The notes under the pieces were generated by a model. The model did no database searches and had not been told where the DNA came from. It saw only the letters and a program-made list of their open reading frames with translations. Below are positions 50,236-59,330 of a DNA stretch of 64,000 nt, piece after piece. The position numbers and the translations under genes were made by a program. The number at the start of each line of letters is the position of its first letter. Position 1 is the stretch's first letter. This stretch comes from JAUILA01 sp964563925 (GTDB taxonomy: Bacteria; Bacteroidota; Bacteroidia; Cytophagales; Cyclobacteriaceae), in the NCBI GenBank assembly GCA_964563925.1, contig CAZLZD010000012.1, forward strand, positions 1 to 64,000, read 5' to 3'.

Positions 50236-50779
50236 ATACTTTCGTGCCTTGTTTCAGATATTTGGACCAGTCTTCATTATACGTATGGACGCTGTCTGTA
50301 GGCAGGCCCTGGTTGTTTATAACCTCATACCCTTCGTTTTTCCACTCAAAAATACCCCCGTAAAGGTTGTACACGTGCTGAAAACCCATTTCCTGAAGCC
50401 TCTCCCCGATTTTTTCACTCCGGTACCCTACCGCACAATATAACACCAGGGTGTCCTGCCGGGAAATGTCAGCCACGTTTTCTTCCCTGAAGTCCTCAAA
50501 AGACAGCATCCTGGCTCCCGGAATATGGCTGATTTCCTGCTCGCGTTCAGTGCGTATATCCAGGACTACCGTTCCCGGGCGATTGAGTTGCCCGTGCAAC
50601 CCGGAGGCAGAAATGAACGGTACACTCCCCTCCAGGATGGAGTCCAGTTCGTCATCAAGGTCTTCGTGTTTTGCCATACATGAGCTGGTCAGGACAAGCA
50701 GTAACAGTACCGTCCATTCACGTAACCGGGGGACGGTAAAGCGGATTAAACTGAATTTTTTTATCAATAACCAATTCAT
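50228..50779 (-). CDS. Rhodanese-like lipoprotein
   Basis: 183 residues. A lipoprotein signal with lipobox LTSSC, then one rhodanese domain: PGTVVLDIRTEREQEISHIPGA, and the active loop CAVGYRS with the catalytic cysteine in YCAVGYRSEKIG. It would transfer sulfane sulfur or act as a redox protein in the periplasm. The ATG at 50779 lies 61 bp inside the GT-C gene; earlier ATGs (50806, 50815) only lengthen the front. It overlaps the TIGR04282 gene by 8 bp. Confidence 0.85.
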   Translation of the reverse strand: MNWLLIKKFSLIRFTVPRLREWTVLLLLVLTSSCMAKHEDLDDELDSILEGSVPFISASGLHGQLNRPGTVVLDIRTEREQEISHIPGARMLSFEDFREENVADISRQDTLVLYCAVGYRSEKIGERLQEMGFQHVYNLYGGIFEWKNEGYEVINNQGLPTDSVHTYNEDWSKYLKQGTKVYD

Positions 50780-52058
50780 AAACCATATATACAATAACCA
50801 GCGCATATTCCACAAAAGTTAACCAAAGTTTTTCCTCGTAGCCGCCGGGATAATAACCGGTATAGGATAGAACGGCAAGGGCTGACCACAGGACCGGATA
50901 ATAGATATTCTGAAGGATCATCAGCGGGATAAGCGCAAGAATATACCAGGGGTGCACCGTGGTCGCCAGCAAAAGGTAAATGGTCAGGGAGATTCCCATG
51001 GCAGTGGTCATCCTTGTCTTAACGGGAGAATGCCTGAGCACAAATACTATGATTCCCAGCAGGGTACAAACAGCCAGGTAAGGGCCGGCGGTGGCAATAA
51101 TGTTATAGCCTTTGTACCAGTAACCCGCCTCCCTGACCAGGTAATAGACACTGGCATTGAACTCAAACTTTTGAAAATAAAGCGATAAAGAATCATAAAT
51201 GCCTGAAATGAATGCCCGGTCGGTAAATGGCAGCGTAAAAAGCACAAAGGCAATTACTGCGGCTATGCAAACCTTAACAAAGGGCCGGGTGCCCGAATGC
51301 CTCCACAGGACAGGGAAAAACAGGAGTGGAATAAGTTTAACTCCGGTGGCAAGCCCCAGGGCTGCCCCGGCTGCCCACCACTGGCGCCGTACAATTAGAA
51401 TCACCGAGAGGACAAGGAAAAAGATCATCAACCCTTCAAAATGGAGGTTTCCGGTGATTTCAAGAATGACGAGCGGATTCAGCCAGTACCAGGCAATGCG
51501 TCGGGTGGATACCCCTGACTCTATGCATATCTGTCGGAGGAGAAAAAAAGTTCCGGCCTCAGCCGCGATCAGGAACAGGCGAAGTACAACCGACGACCAA
51601 AAGACATCTCCACCGGTGATGAGGGCAGTCAGCATGAAAAAAAACTGACTGACCGGCGGATAGACGGTGAAATAATCCGGAGAATTAAGACGGGTATACA
51701 AGGCCTCGTTCAGGTAATCTGGCATACCATTCTCCATGTAATAAGAAGGCACATGGGCAAAGGGATGCACGCCGTGCCAGGTGAGCTGACCGTCCCAGAT
51801 AAACCGGTATATATCGTCCGAAAGGTTCGGAATCATAAAAAGAAGCGCCAGGCGCAACACAAGTCCCGCGAGGAAGTGGGAGTTCGGGGCAACCAGCCTG
51901 TCCTGCCAGGCAAGCCAGGCATAGGCTCCGAATGAAATCGTGAAGGTAGCGATCAGCCAGAGGGTGCGGGAACGTTCCAGCCCATACCCGCCATAAATCA
52001 CCGCGGCCAGGAGTACGATCCAGACCGCCCACCAGCCACGTGAGCTATTAGCCGGCAT
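50718..52058 (-). CDS. GT-C type integral membrane glycosyltransferase
   Basis: 446 residues with about 12 TM helices. The first loop carries NLSDDIYRFIWDGQL with an acidic pair and the loop VYPPVSQFF, a pattern of the polyprenol-phosphomannose-dependent mannosyltransferase (MptB/DUF2029-like) group. It would transfer a sugar from a lipid carrier on the outer face of the inner membrane. I used the ATG at 52058 (11 bp into the GT2 gene); the frame is open to 52112. Part of the operon with two GT2 enzymes. Confidence 0.8.
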   Translation of the reverse strand: MPANSSRGWWAVWIVLLAAVIYGGYGLERSRTLWLIATFTISFGAYAWLAWQDRLVAPNSHFLAGLVLRLALLFMIPNLSDDIYRFIWDGQLTWHGVHPFAHVPSYYMENGMPDYLNEALYTRLNSPDYFTVYPPVSQFFFMLTALITGGDVFWSSVVLRLFLIAAEAGTFFLLRQICIESGVSTRRIAWYWLNPLVILEITGNLHFEGLMIFFLVLSVILIVRRQWWAAGAALGLATGVKLIPLLFFPVLWRHSGTRPFVKVCIAAVIAFVLFTLPFTDRAFISGIYDSLSLYFQKFEFNASVYYLVREAGYWYKGYNIIATAGPYLAVCTLLGIIVFVLRHSPVKTRMTTAMGISLTIYLLLATTVHPWYILALIPLMILQNIYYPVLWSALAVLSYTGYYPGGYEEKLWLTFVEYALVIVYMVYELVIDKKIQFNPLYRPPVT

Positions 52059-53517
52059 CACTTCGTACTGGTCTGACAGAATAGTAAAAAACCAGGCCGA
52101 AGCCAAGGGCAAGCATTACGTGGAACAGGAGAAGCCCGTAATCATTCCAGATAATACCCGCGACTATGGCTGCCACAAAATAAAGGGCAAGAAGTCCCTC
52201 CAGCCATGTGGAAAGGGTAATTTCAGGCTTTATGTAGGTGTTTTCCTCCCAACGGCCCTTCTTGCCAAGGATATTGAACTTGGGTGTCCTGATAAACGGG
52301 CTGCGAATCCCAAGTAACCCTTCCATAACCGCCATGCCGTTGTGAAGGGACAAGCCCATGCTCACGACCAGGAACATGGGGAAGGTCTTCAGGAAATAAA
52401 GGAAAGGATGTTTACCGGTATATGTATGCTTTACGGATACCCAGTAAAACCAGGCAATAGCTAAAAACCCGATCATGAATATCACCCCCGCATGGAAAAA
52501 CGGGATGAAGCCAGGATTCCAGACTTTTATACTCAGTGCGGGCACGCTGAGCAACGCGGCGAGAAACAGGCAGATGAAGACCGAACTGTTTAACAGATGG
52601 AAAAAGGCGTGGATCTTTCCGGTAAGTGAGAGGTTAGACCTGAAAACTTGCCGGAGGTTCTTGCGGGCGGTCTCAGCGGCTCCTTTATTCCAGCGGTACT
52701 GCTGCGATTTTATGGCTGGCATGATCACCGGCAATTCAGCAGGGGAGACCTGGTCTTCCAGGAATTTGAATTTCCATCCCCTGAGCTGCGCGCGATAGCT
52801 GAGATCAAGGTCTTCGGTGAGGGTGTCTGCCGACCAGCCCCCGGCGTCTTCAATACATTCCTTTCGCCAGATACCCCCGGTCCCGTTAAAATTAATAAAA
52901 CTGCCTGCGTGATTCCGCCCGGTTTGTTCGACCGAAAAATGAGCATCCAGTCCGAACGCCTGCAACCTGGTAAGCATTGAATAATCACGGTTCAGGTGAC
53001 CCCAGCGTGTCTGGACGACTCCCGTATCCTCCTCAAAACAGGGTAATGTCTTTTTAAGAAAATCCTGATCAGGAAGAAAATCGGCATCAAAGATGGCAAT
53101 GAAGGAACCCCGTGCCTCTTTAAGTCCGTATGCCAGGGCGCCGGCCTTAAAGCCTTCCCGGTCTGATCGCCGGATGTGACGTATGTCAATGCCCTGTGCT
53201 CGCCATTTATCCACCCTCCCGGCGACAATTCCAACGGTTTCATCGGTTGAATCGTCGAGCACCTGTATTTCAAGCATCTCCGCCGGATAATCCAGCCGGC
53301 ACATGTGATCTATGAGCCTCTCCGCCACATACTTCTCATTGAAGAGGGGAAGCTGAACCGTGACATTCGGATACGAAGACAGCACCGGGGGGTCTTTCCG
53401 CCTTTTTTTCCGTGCCCGCAGATAGTGCCACGTAAGGTGAAGCTGTCCCAGGCTGAACAAAAAAATGAACAGCAGAAATCCAGCGTACCCTATGATTACG
53501 ATCCACTCGAGCATCAT
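52048..53517 (-). CDS. Cellulose-synthase-like GT2 glycosyltransferase
   Basis: 489 residues: N-terminal TM helix, a cytosolic GT2 domain with the processive D, D, D, QxxRW set (VLDDSTDE, IFDADFLPD, TEDLDLSYR, QQYRW), and four C-terminal TM helices (VFICLFLAALLSVPAL onward). The architecture fits a synthase of a polysaccharide or glycolipid that uses a nucleotide sugar. The acceptor is unknown. It overlaps the DPM-like GT2 gene by 4 bp. Confidence 0.9.
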   Translation of the reverse strand: MMLEWIVIIGYAGFLLFIFLFSLGQLHLTWHYLRARKKRRKDPPVLSSYPNVTVQLPLFNEKYVAERLIDHMCRLDYPAEMLEIQVLDDSTDETVGIVAGRVDKWRAQGIDIRHIRRSDREGFKAGALAYGLKEARGSFIAIFDADFLPDQDFLKKTLPCFEEDTGVVQTRWGHLNRDYSMLTRLQAFGLDAHFSVEQTGRNHAGSFINFNGTGGIWRKECIEDAGGWSADTLTEDLDLSYRAQLRGWKFKFLEDQVSPAELPVIMPAIKSQQYRWNKGAAETARKNLRQVFRSNLSLTGKIHAFFHLLNSSVFICLFLAALLSVPALSIKVWNPGFIPFFHAGVIFMIGFLAIAWFYWVSVKHTYTGKHPFLYFLKTFPMFLVVSMGLSLHNGMAVMEGLLGIRSPFIRTPKFNILGKKGRWEENTYIKPEITLSTWLEGLLALYFVAAIVAGIIWNDYGLLLFHVMLALGFGLVFYYSVRPVRSDAG

Positions 53518-54206
53518 GTATATTTAATCAGCGTCCAGATTATCTTGTATCCGGCCATTACCGTTCCCTTTACGGTGCCCGACACCTTGCTGAACCCTAT
53601 GCGTTTTCGGTAATTGACCGGAACCTCCATGTAAGATAGTTTATTTTTCACCGCTTTGAGCTGCATTTCCACCGTCCATCCGTAATTCCTGTCTTTCATT
53701 CCCAGTCGGTTCAGGGCTTCCACCCGGATCGCCCTGAAAGGCCCGAGGTCGGTAAACTCCGCGCCATACAGTTTTCGCAACAGCCAGGTAGCCAGTTTGT
53801 TTCCGAAAACCTGCTGGGGTGTCATGGAACCCGGTTCCCGGTTTCCCAGGGCTCGTGAACCAATGACCATATCGGCACGATTTTCCCGAATTGGGGCTAT
53901 GATCCCAACCAGTTCTTCCGGATAATCAGAATAATCCCCATCCAGAAATACGATTATATCGTCAGGCGCTGCCTTTTCCATTACGTATGCGATCCCGGTC
54001 AGACAGGCTTGTCCGTATCCCTGCCTGGGTTCGTCAAGCACCGAGGCTCCAGCCGACATGGCCACCGACCTGGTCTGGTCGGTAGAGCCATTGTTGACCA
54101 CCACGGTTTCCGTGACCGGAGGCACGGGAATTTCCCTGATCACGCTGGATATACTGCGTTCTTCATTAAAAGCCGGGATAACCACAAACACTTTATGTTC
54201 TGACAT
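53514..54206 (-). CDS. GT2 glycosyltransferase, dolichyl-phosphate mannosyltransferase-like
   Basis: 230 residues. VVIPAFNEERSISSVIREI, NNGSTDQTRSVA, FLDGDYSDYPEELVGI (DGD in place of the usual DxD) and VEMQLKAVKNKLSYMEVPVNYRKRIG are features of the soluble DPM1-like group. It would make a polyprenyl-phosphate sugar, a fitting donor for the GT-C protein two genes downstream. First gene of the five-gene operon; a gap of 61 bases separates it from proS, which runs the same way. Confidence 0.9.
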   Translation of the reverse strand: MSEHKVFVVIPAFNEERSISSVIREIPVPPVTETVVVNNGSTDQTRSVAMSAGASVLDEPRQGYGQACLTGIAYVMEKAAPDDIIVFLDGDYSDYPEELVGIIAPIRENRADMVIGSRALGNREPGSMTPQQVFGNKLATWLLRKLYGAEFTDLGPFRAIRVEALNRLGMKDRNYGWTVEMQLKAVKNKLSYMEVPVNYRKRIGFSKVSGTVKGTVMAGYKIIWTLIKYT

Positions 54207-54267
54207 ATCAGATCAATAACGGATGACCGCCAAAGAAGGTGCGTCAGCCAAGCGACAAAGAAGCGGA

Positions 54268-55743
54268 TTAATAGGCACGTGCAAAAACAACCCTTCCTTT
54301 TGAAGGCTTTCCGGAATAAATACAAACGCCTTCCTCCGCCTCCTGGTCGAGCGGGATGCAGCGAATCGTCGCCTTGGTTTCCTCCTTGATCTTTTCTTCC
54401 GTCTCAGAGGTCCCATCCCAATGGGCAAGTACAAACCCGCCTTTATCATCAAGTACCTCCTTGAAAGTGGCATAATCATCCACCGTGGTGGTCCGGGACG
54501 AACGGTAATCAAGTGCACGCTGATAGATGGAAGCCTGTATGTCCTCCAGTAACTTTTCCACGTGGCCGGTGATCCCGTCCATGGAAACAACGTTCTTCTC
54601 CTTCGTATCCCGTCTGGCTACCTCTATCGTATTATTCTCCAGGTCACGCGGACCCACCGCCAGCCTCACAGGAACCCCTTTCATCTCATATTCAGCGAAT
54701 TTCCAGCCGGGAGAATTCGTGTCACGATCATCCAGCTTCACCGAAATCCCCCTGGCACGAAGCTCCTCGACAACCGGCGTAACCTTGCTGATCACCGCCT
54801 GAAGCTGTTCTTCTGACTTGAATATCGGCACGATGACCACCTGAATGGGCGCAAGCCGGGGAGGAAGCACCAACCCTTCGTCGTCGGAATGGGCCATGAT
54901 CAAGGCACCCATCAATCGCGTGCTGACCCCCCATGAAGTGCCCCAAACATACTCGAGATTACCCTCCCGGTCGGCAAATTTCACGTCGAAGGCGCGGGCA
55001 AAATTCTGTCCCAGGAAATGGGAAGTTCCCGATTGCAGCGCCTTGCCATCCTGCATCAGTGCTTCTATGCAATACGTATCCACCGCCCCGGGAAAGCGTT
55101 CGTTTTCGGTTTTGACCCCCTTAATGACCGGCATGGCCATCCATTCCTCTGCAAACGTAGCATATACATCGAGCATCTGAAGGGTTTCATCCACCGCTTC
55201 CTGTTTGGTGGCATGCGCAGTATGGCCTTCCTGCCAGAGGAATTCCGCGGTGCGCAGGAAAAGGCGCGTGCGCATCTCCCAGCGGACGACATTCGCCCAT
55301 TGATTCAACAGCAGCGGGAGGTCACGGTATGACTGAATCCAGTTTTTGTACGTATTCCAGATAACGGTTTCGGATGTGGGACGGATTATGAGCTCCTCCT
55401 CCAGCCTGGCTTCAGGGTCCACAATCACCCCGCTGCCGTCTTCGGCGTTTTTAAGACGGTAATGAGTGACCACCGCGCACTCCTTGGCAAAGCCCTCCAC
55501 GTGGGCCGCCTCCCGGCTCAGGTACGATTTAGGAACAAATAATGGAAAATATGCGTTAGAATGACCGGTTGCTTTGAACATTCCGTCAATGGCTGACTGC
55601 ATTTTTTCCCATATGCTGAACCCATAAGGTTTGATGATCATACACCCCCTTACCGGGCTGTGTTCGGCTAAATCAGCCTTTTTGACCAGTTCATTATACC
55701 ATTGTGAATAATCTTCGCTTCTTTTAGGTAATCCTTTGCCCAT
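54268..55743 (-). CDS. proS: Prolyl-tRNA synthetase (archaeal/eukaryotic type)
   Basis: 491 residues, class II synthetase of the short ProS type without the editing insertion. VRGCMIIKPYGFSIWEKMQ, ELIIRPTSETVIW (motif 2 region), TRLFLRTAEFLWQEGHTAHAT and GTSHFLGQNFARAFDVKF show the catalytic core; the C-terminal anticodon domain begins about LAPIQVVIVPIFK and ends in a C-terminal extension. The frame is open to 55797, but the ATG 55743 gives the family start (GLPKRSEDYSQWYNELV). Upstream lies a TATATTTG box. Confidence 0.95.
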   Translation of the reverse strand: MGKGLPKRSEDYSQWYNELVKKADLAEHSPVRGCMIIKPYGFSIWEKMQSAIDGMFKATGHSNAYFPLFVPKSYLSREAAHVEGFAKECAVVTHYRLKNAEDGSGVIVDPEARLEEELIIRPTSETVIWNTYKNWIQSYRDLPLLLNQWANVVRWEMRTRLFLRTAEFLWQEGHTAHATKQEAVDETLQMLDVYATFAEEWMAMPVIKGVKTENERFPGAVDTYCIEALMQDGKALQSGTSHFLGQNFARAFDVKFADREGNLEYVWGTSWGVSTRLMGALIMAHSDDEGLVLPPRLAPIQVVIVPIFKSEEQLQAVISKVTPVVEELRARGISVKLDDRDTNSPGWKFAEYEMKGVPVRLAVGPRDLENNTIEVARRDTKEKNVVSMDGITGHVEKLLEDIQASIYQRALDYRSSRTTTVDDYATFKEVLDDKGGFVLAHWDGTSETEEKIKEETKATIRCIPLDQEAEEGVCIYSGKPSKGRVVFARAY

Positions 55744-55794
55744 GATAAAATTGGTATAGTTTTTGATTCTTTTTGTGAAAATACCGTTCAACGG

Positions 55795-55802
55795 CAAATA
55801 TA
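55795..55802 (-). promoter_or_regulatory. Promoter -7 box for proS
   Basis: TATATTTG on the minus strand, an exact TAnnTTTG match, about 52 bases before the proS ATG. Confidence 0.45.
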
Positions 55803-55867
55803 GACAAATCCATTTTTTGGGTTTTGACGTTTAAAGAATTAAGTTTATAGTATAAAACGAATACATT

Positions 55868-57259
55868 ATGAAAGCCCCATTTAAATTCACCGCAGTACTT
55901 CTCGGCCTCATGGTAGGTTTTGCAGTTCCGGGTATTTCCCAGGACAAGGAGTACGATGATATGTATTTCACCAAAAAAGACCGTAAAGTGAAGGCTGAAA
56001 CGGCTGTTTTGGTTGAGAATGTGGAAGCCAATGCCGAAAAGGCTCAGGAGTATGTGAAGAATAACGAAGGTAGTTATTCGGAACAGAATGTAAATCCTGA
56101 GTATATCTCGCGCTATGGCGTCACCCAGACCGGAGATGAATCCTCCTACAATGAGGATGAATATTATACCGATACCCGTCCGGAAGACGCTCAGGCATCC
56201 GATTACCAGGTGCCCGTGGTGAATAACTACTATAACTACGGTGGATTTGCCGGTGGTGGCTATGGCTACCCGGGTTCATTTTATTCACCGTATGGTTTTA
56301 ACCGTGGGTGGAACGTATCCATTGGGATAGGGTTTGGATTCGGATGGGGCTCATGGGGCTGGGGTCGTCCGTATTATGGCTGGGGCCGTCCTTACGGATG
56401 GGGCGCCGGGTTCTATGATCCTTTCTGGGGGTATGATCCCTTCTACGGAGGCTTTGCCGGAGGTTATTATGGATATGGATGGGGACGTCCTTACTATGGT
56501 GGCTGGGGTTATCCCGGTTACGGATGGGGATATCCCGGATATGGATGGGGTAACACCATCATTATTAACAATCCTGAATACGCAAACAATGTACGCAGGG
56601 GAGCCGGACCGTCACGCGGATCCAATGGAATCACCCCTCGCAGGAATTCAGTTTCAGGAAGCAGCTACGGACGTACTGCCACTGACCGCAGTGTGCAGAC
56701 TTCACGCACCGCCTCGCGTTCGGACTATTCAGGACGTACGGCCCGTACAGATTATTCTTCGCGCACCAGCCGGACGGCTGACAGCCAGAGTAATTATTAC
56801 CGAAGGACTCGTACCGCCTCTGCAAATTCGACCTATTCGTCACGTGACCTGACGTCAAGAAGCCGAAGTAACGTTTCGACAAATTCGAACTACACACCTC
56901 GCTCACGTCAGTCGTATTCGAATACTGGTTCGACGTCCAGGGCGTACACTCCGAATTCTTCATACAACCGAAGAACATCGCCGGTGTATAACGGAAGAAG
57001 CTCTTCCGGTAGTCGTTCGTACACGCCGAGCCGCTCTTCTTCAGGAAGCCGTTCGTATACTCCGAGCCGCTCCTCAGGAAGCCGTTCGTATACTCCAAGC
57101 CGTTCGTCCGGCAGCCGGTCTTATACCCCGAGCCGTTCTTCTTCAGGAAGCAGCCGCTCGTACAGCCCGAGCCGTTCGTCCAGCGGAAGCTCAAGCGGAA
57201 GCCGGTCAAGCGGAGGAGCAAGCCGTTCCTCTTCAGGAAGCAGCAAACGTGGTAACTGA
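55868..57259 (+). CDS. Exported Gly/Tyr/Trp-rich and Ser/Arg-rich low-complexity protein
   Basis: 463 residues: signal peptide (cleaved about residue 25), an acidic linker (26-118), a Gly/Tyr/Trp/Phe-rich part (119-228, with many YGW, GWGRPYYG and YPGYGWG units) and a Ser/Arg/Thr/Tyr-rich part (242-463) ending in five GSRSYTPSR-type repeats. The mature protein would be strongly basic at the C-terminus and aromatic in the middle, which is rare in bacterial proteins. Function unknown. It diverges from proS and precedes a FadL-like porin by 37 bases. Confidence 0.85.
   Translation: MKAPFKFTAVLLGLMVGFAVPGISQDKEYDDMYFTKKDRKVKAETAVLVENVEANAEKAQEYVKNNEGSYSEQNVNPEYISRYGVTQTGDESSYNEDEYYTDTRPEDAQASDYQVPVVNNYYNYGGFAGGGYGYPGSFYSPYGFNRGWNVSIGIGFGFGWGSWGWGRPYYGWGRPYGWGAGFYDPFWGYDPFYGGFAGGYYGYGWGRPYYGGWGYPGYGWGYPGYGWGNTIIINNPEYANNVRRGAGPSRGSNGITPRRNSVSGSSYGRTATDRSVQTSRTASRSDYSGRTARTDYSSRTSRTADSQSNYYRRTRTASANSTYSSRDLTSRSRSNVSTNSNYTPRSRQSYSNTGSTSRAYTPNSSYNRRTSPVYNGRSSSGSRSYTPSRSSSGSRSYTPSRSSGSRSYTPSRSSGSRSYTPSRSSSGSSRSYSPSRSSSGSSSGSRSSGGASRSSSGSSKRGN
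57008..57175 (+). repeat. Coding repeats of GSRSYTPSR units
   Basis: Units begin at 57008, 57044, 57077, 57110 and 57146 (spacing 36, 33, 33, 36 bases). Each encodes GSRSYTPSR (the last GSSRSYSPSR) with short Ser linkers. The DNA differs at synonymous sites, so the repeats are not a very recent copy. Confidence 0.85.
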
Positions 57260-57296
57260 TACCGTTAAGCAGGAGTAACCTTTAACGCTTTATACA

Positions 57297-58835
57297 ATGA
57301 TGAAAAAGCTTATAATCATAGGCCTGGCAGCGCTGTGCCTTCCCTTCGCCGGAGTGGCACAGGATGCCACCAACTTCAGCCAGACCGCACTGGACCTGAT
57401 GACCCTTTATCCTGGTGGCAGCGCCCGTATCCAGGCGATAGGTGGTGCAGGAACTGCCCTCGGCGGTGATATCAGCAGCGCTTCCCTGAATCCGGCAGGA
57501 CTCGGATTTTACAACCGCAGTGACGTAAGCTTTACTCCTTCATTTAACTTCCTGAGCTCTGATGGCCGGTACCTGGACGGCCAGGTGAATACCAGCCGGA
57601 CCAACTTCAACATGGCCAATTTCGGGGTCGTCATTAACAAGTCCCGGCAAAATACGGAAGGTTTCAAGGGCGGAAGCTTTGGTATCGCTGTGAACCGGGT
57701 GGCCAGCTTTCAGAATGAATATGCCTATGAAGGTTTTAACCCGCAGTATGATTTTGTAGACTATGCCGTAAATGCGGAGAATGGTTTTGACGGACTTACC
57801 CCGGATGATTTTTCACTCCTCGCATATAACGTCGGACTGATTGATCTTTTTTCGGTTCCGAATGAAGGCCAGTCTGAAATATTTATAAATGGTATTCCAC
57901 GCTCCACCGACCTGCTTGACGTGGATAACGGTGATTTTCTTTTCTACGACAGGAATACATACCGGGGCGATGATCTCGGGTTTCCGACGGAAGATGACCC
58001 CACCTATCAGTACGAAAACATCCGGACGCGAGGGGCTGTCTACCAGACCTCCATCTCCTACGGAGCCAATTATGACGACAAAATATATTTTGGCGCCGGA
58101 CTCGGCCTCTTCTTTATGAACCAGGACGTTGACCGCGAATACATTGAGGAGCCTTCAGGCGCAGACCTGACCCGTATGTCGCTCCGTGACCGCTACACGA
58201 TTGAAGGGGGCGGGATCAACGGAACCTTCGGTGTGATCGTAAGACCGGTAAGTCCGCTGCTTGTGGGACTTTCCTATACAACGCCATCCATCTTCGCCCT
58301 GGAACAAACACGTGAGCTATCCCTGGCGACCCTTTATAATGATGGAGAATTCTATTCCGACGGGTTTCTGTATCCTTCCTTCCAATACGATATTAAAACT
58401 CCCGGCAGATTGAAAGCCGGCGCCACTTTCTTTTTGGGCAAACATGGCTTTATCACCGGGGAAGTGGAGTCTGTCGATTATTCCAATGCCAGCCTGCGAC
58501 GTCCCTCAGACGGAAACTTCAACTTTGACAATCAACTGATTTCCGCCTATAATTCAGCACTGAATTTCCGGATTGGCGCAGAAGCCCGTATGGATATGTT
58601 CAGGTTCCGGGCCGGATTCGCCCACTTTGATGATCCCACAGATGATTCTGTTGATAATGCGGATGACCAGTTCACCTTTGGGGCAGGAATTAAAACTCCT
58701 ACCTTTTACGTAGATCTCGGCATTGTCACGGGTATCGAAAACCGGTTTAACGTAAGTCCGTTCCCCACTTCCGATGTTGCCCGGATTGACAGTCAGACAA
58801 CCCGTGCGTCTCTAACCCTCGGATTCACCTTTTAA
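57297..58835 (+). CDS. OMPP1/FadL-family outer-membrane protein
   Basis: 512 residues with a signal peptide (MMKKLIIIGLAALCLPFAGVAQ). The first mature residues have the FadL-type hatch (ARIQAIGGAGTALGGDISSASLNPAGLGFYNRSDVSFTPSF), followed by barrel strands and a final LTLGFTF. Members import fatty acids or other hydrophobics across the outer membrane. The start could also be the second Met (57300). It follows the low-complexity protein and is convergent with aroK, overlapping it by 24 bp. Confidence 0.9.
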   Translation: MMKKLIIIGLAALCLPFAGVAQDATNFSQTALDLMTLYPGGSARIQAIGGAGTALGGDISSASLNPAGLGFYNRSDVSFTPSFNFLSSDGRYLDGQVNTSRTNFNMANFGVVINKSRQNTEGFKGGSFGIAVNRVASFQNEYAYEGFNPQYDFVDYAVNAENGFDGLTPDDFSLLAYNVGLIDLFSVPNEGQSEIFINGIPRSTDLLDVDNGDFLFYDRNTYRGDDLGFPTEDDPTYQYENIRTRGAVYQTSISYGANYDDKIYFGAGLGLFFMNQDVDREYIEEPSGADLTRMSLRDRYTIEGGGINGTFGVIVRPVSPLLVGLSYTTPSIFALEQTRELSLATLYNDGEFYSDGFLYPSFQYDIKTPGRLKAGATFFLGKHGFITGEVESVDYSNASLRRPSDGNFNFDNQLISAYNSALNFRIGAEARMDMFRFRAGFAHFDDPTDDSVDNADDQFTFGAGIKTPTFYVDLGIVTGIENRFNVSPFPTSDVARIDSQTTRASLTLGFTF

Positions 58836-59330
58836 CAAAAGCAACAGATCGTCAACCCCGGGGTTTGAAAGGGTCAGCCTGTAATGTGCCTGTTCGTAAA
58901 ACTCTTTTCTCTCCTCGTATGTCTTGCGAAGAAGATCGATCAGTGAAGAAGAACCGGCAAGTTTCGGGCGCTCCTTTAAATCCTTACTGATCCGTTCCAC
59001 CAGCACTTCCCGGGGAGGATCCAGGAACAGGGTTATTCCATTAGCCTTCATTTTTTTCATATTCTCAAAGAAACAAGGAGCACCTCCTCCCACCGCAATG
59101 ACAAGGTCCTTCTCATTTAGTAAGGATTCAAGCGCACGCCTTTCCGCTATACGAAACTGTGATTCACCCAGTTCCGAAAAAATGGAGGAGACTGACATAT
59201 CCATTTGCTCCTCAATCACATCATCAAGGTCAAGATAATTCCGGCCAAGTTCGGCCGCCAGCGCCTTGCCCAGTGTGGACTTTCCCGCACCCGGCATTCC
59301 CGTCAGGTAAATGTTTCTAGAGTCGGTCAC
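58812..59330 (-). CDS. aroK: Shikimate kinase, probable GTG start
   Basis: 172 residues from the GTG at 59330: VTDSRNIYLTGMPGAGKSTLG holds the P-loop (11-19), then LDLDDVIEEQ (Asp ligand) and AVGGGAPCF (the Gly-Gly-Gly shikimate site), and ERPKLAG is the lid arginine region. It phosphorylates shikimate in aromatic amino acid synthesis. The frame is open upstream to an ATG at 59387, but that adds about 19 unlike residues and a 71-bp overlap; GTG gives the normal kinase N-terminus. It overlaps the preceding gene by 14 bp. Confidence 0.9.
   Translation of the reverse strand: MTDSRNIYLTGMPGAGKSTLGKALAAELGRNYLDLDDVIEEQMDMSVSSIFSELGESQFRIAERRALESLLNEKDLVIAVGGGAPCFFENMKKMKANGITLFLDPPREVLVERISKDLKERPKLAGSSSLIDLLRKTYEERKEFYEQAHYRLTLSNPGVDDLLLLLKGESEG

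Noticed and set aside
54213..54590. 125-residue Arg-rich ORF opposite nothing but inside proS (minus frame)
   Set aside because: It is a shadow frame of proS, on the same strand and in another frame, with an unnatural arginine-serine composition caused by the codons of the real gene.
56334..56852. 172-residue ORF inside the low-complexity gene
   Set aside because: It is an alternate frame of Gly/Tyr-rich codons; its Asp/Gly/Met-rich composition has no sign of a protein family.
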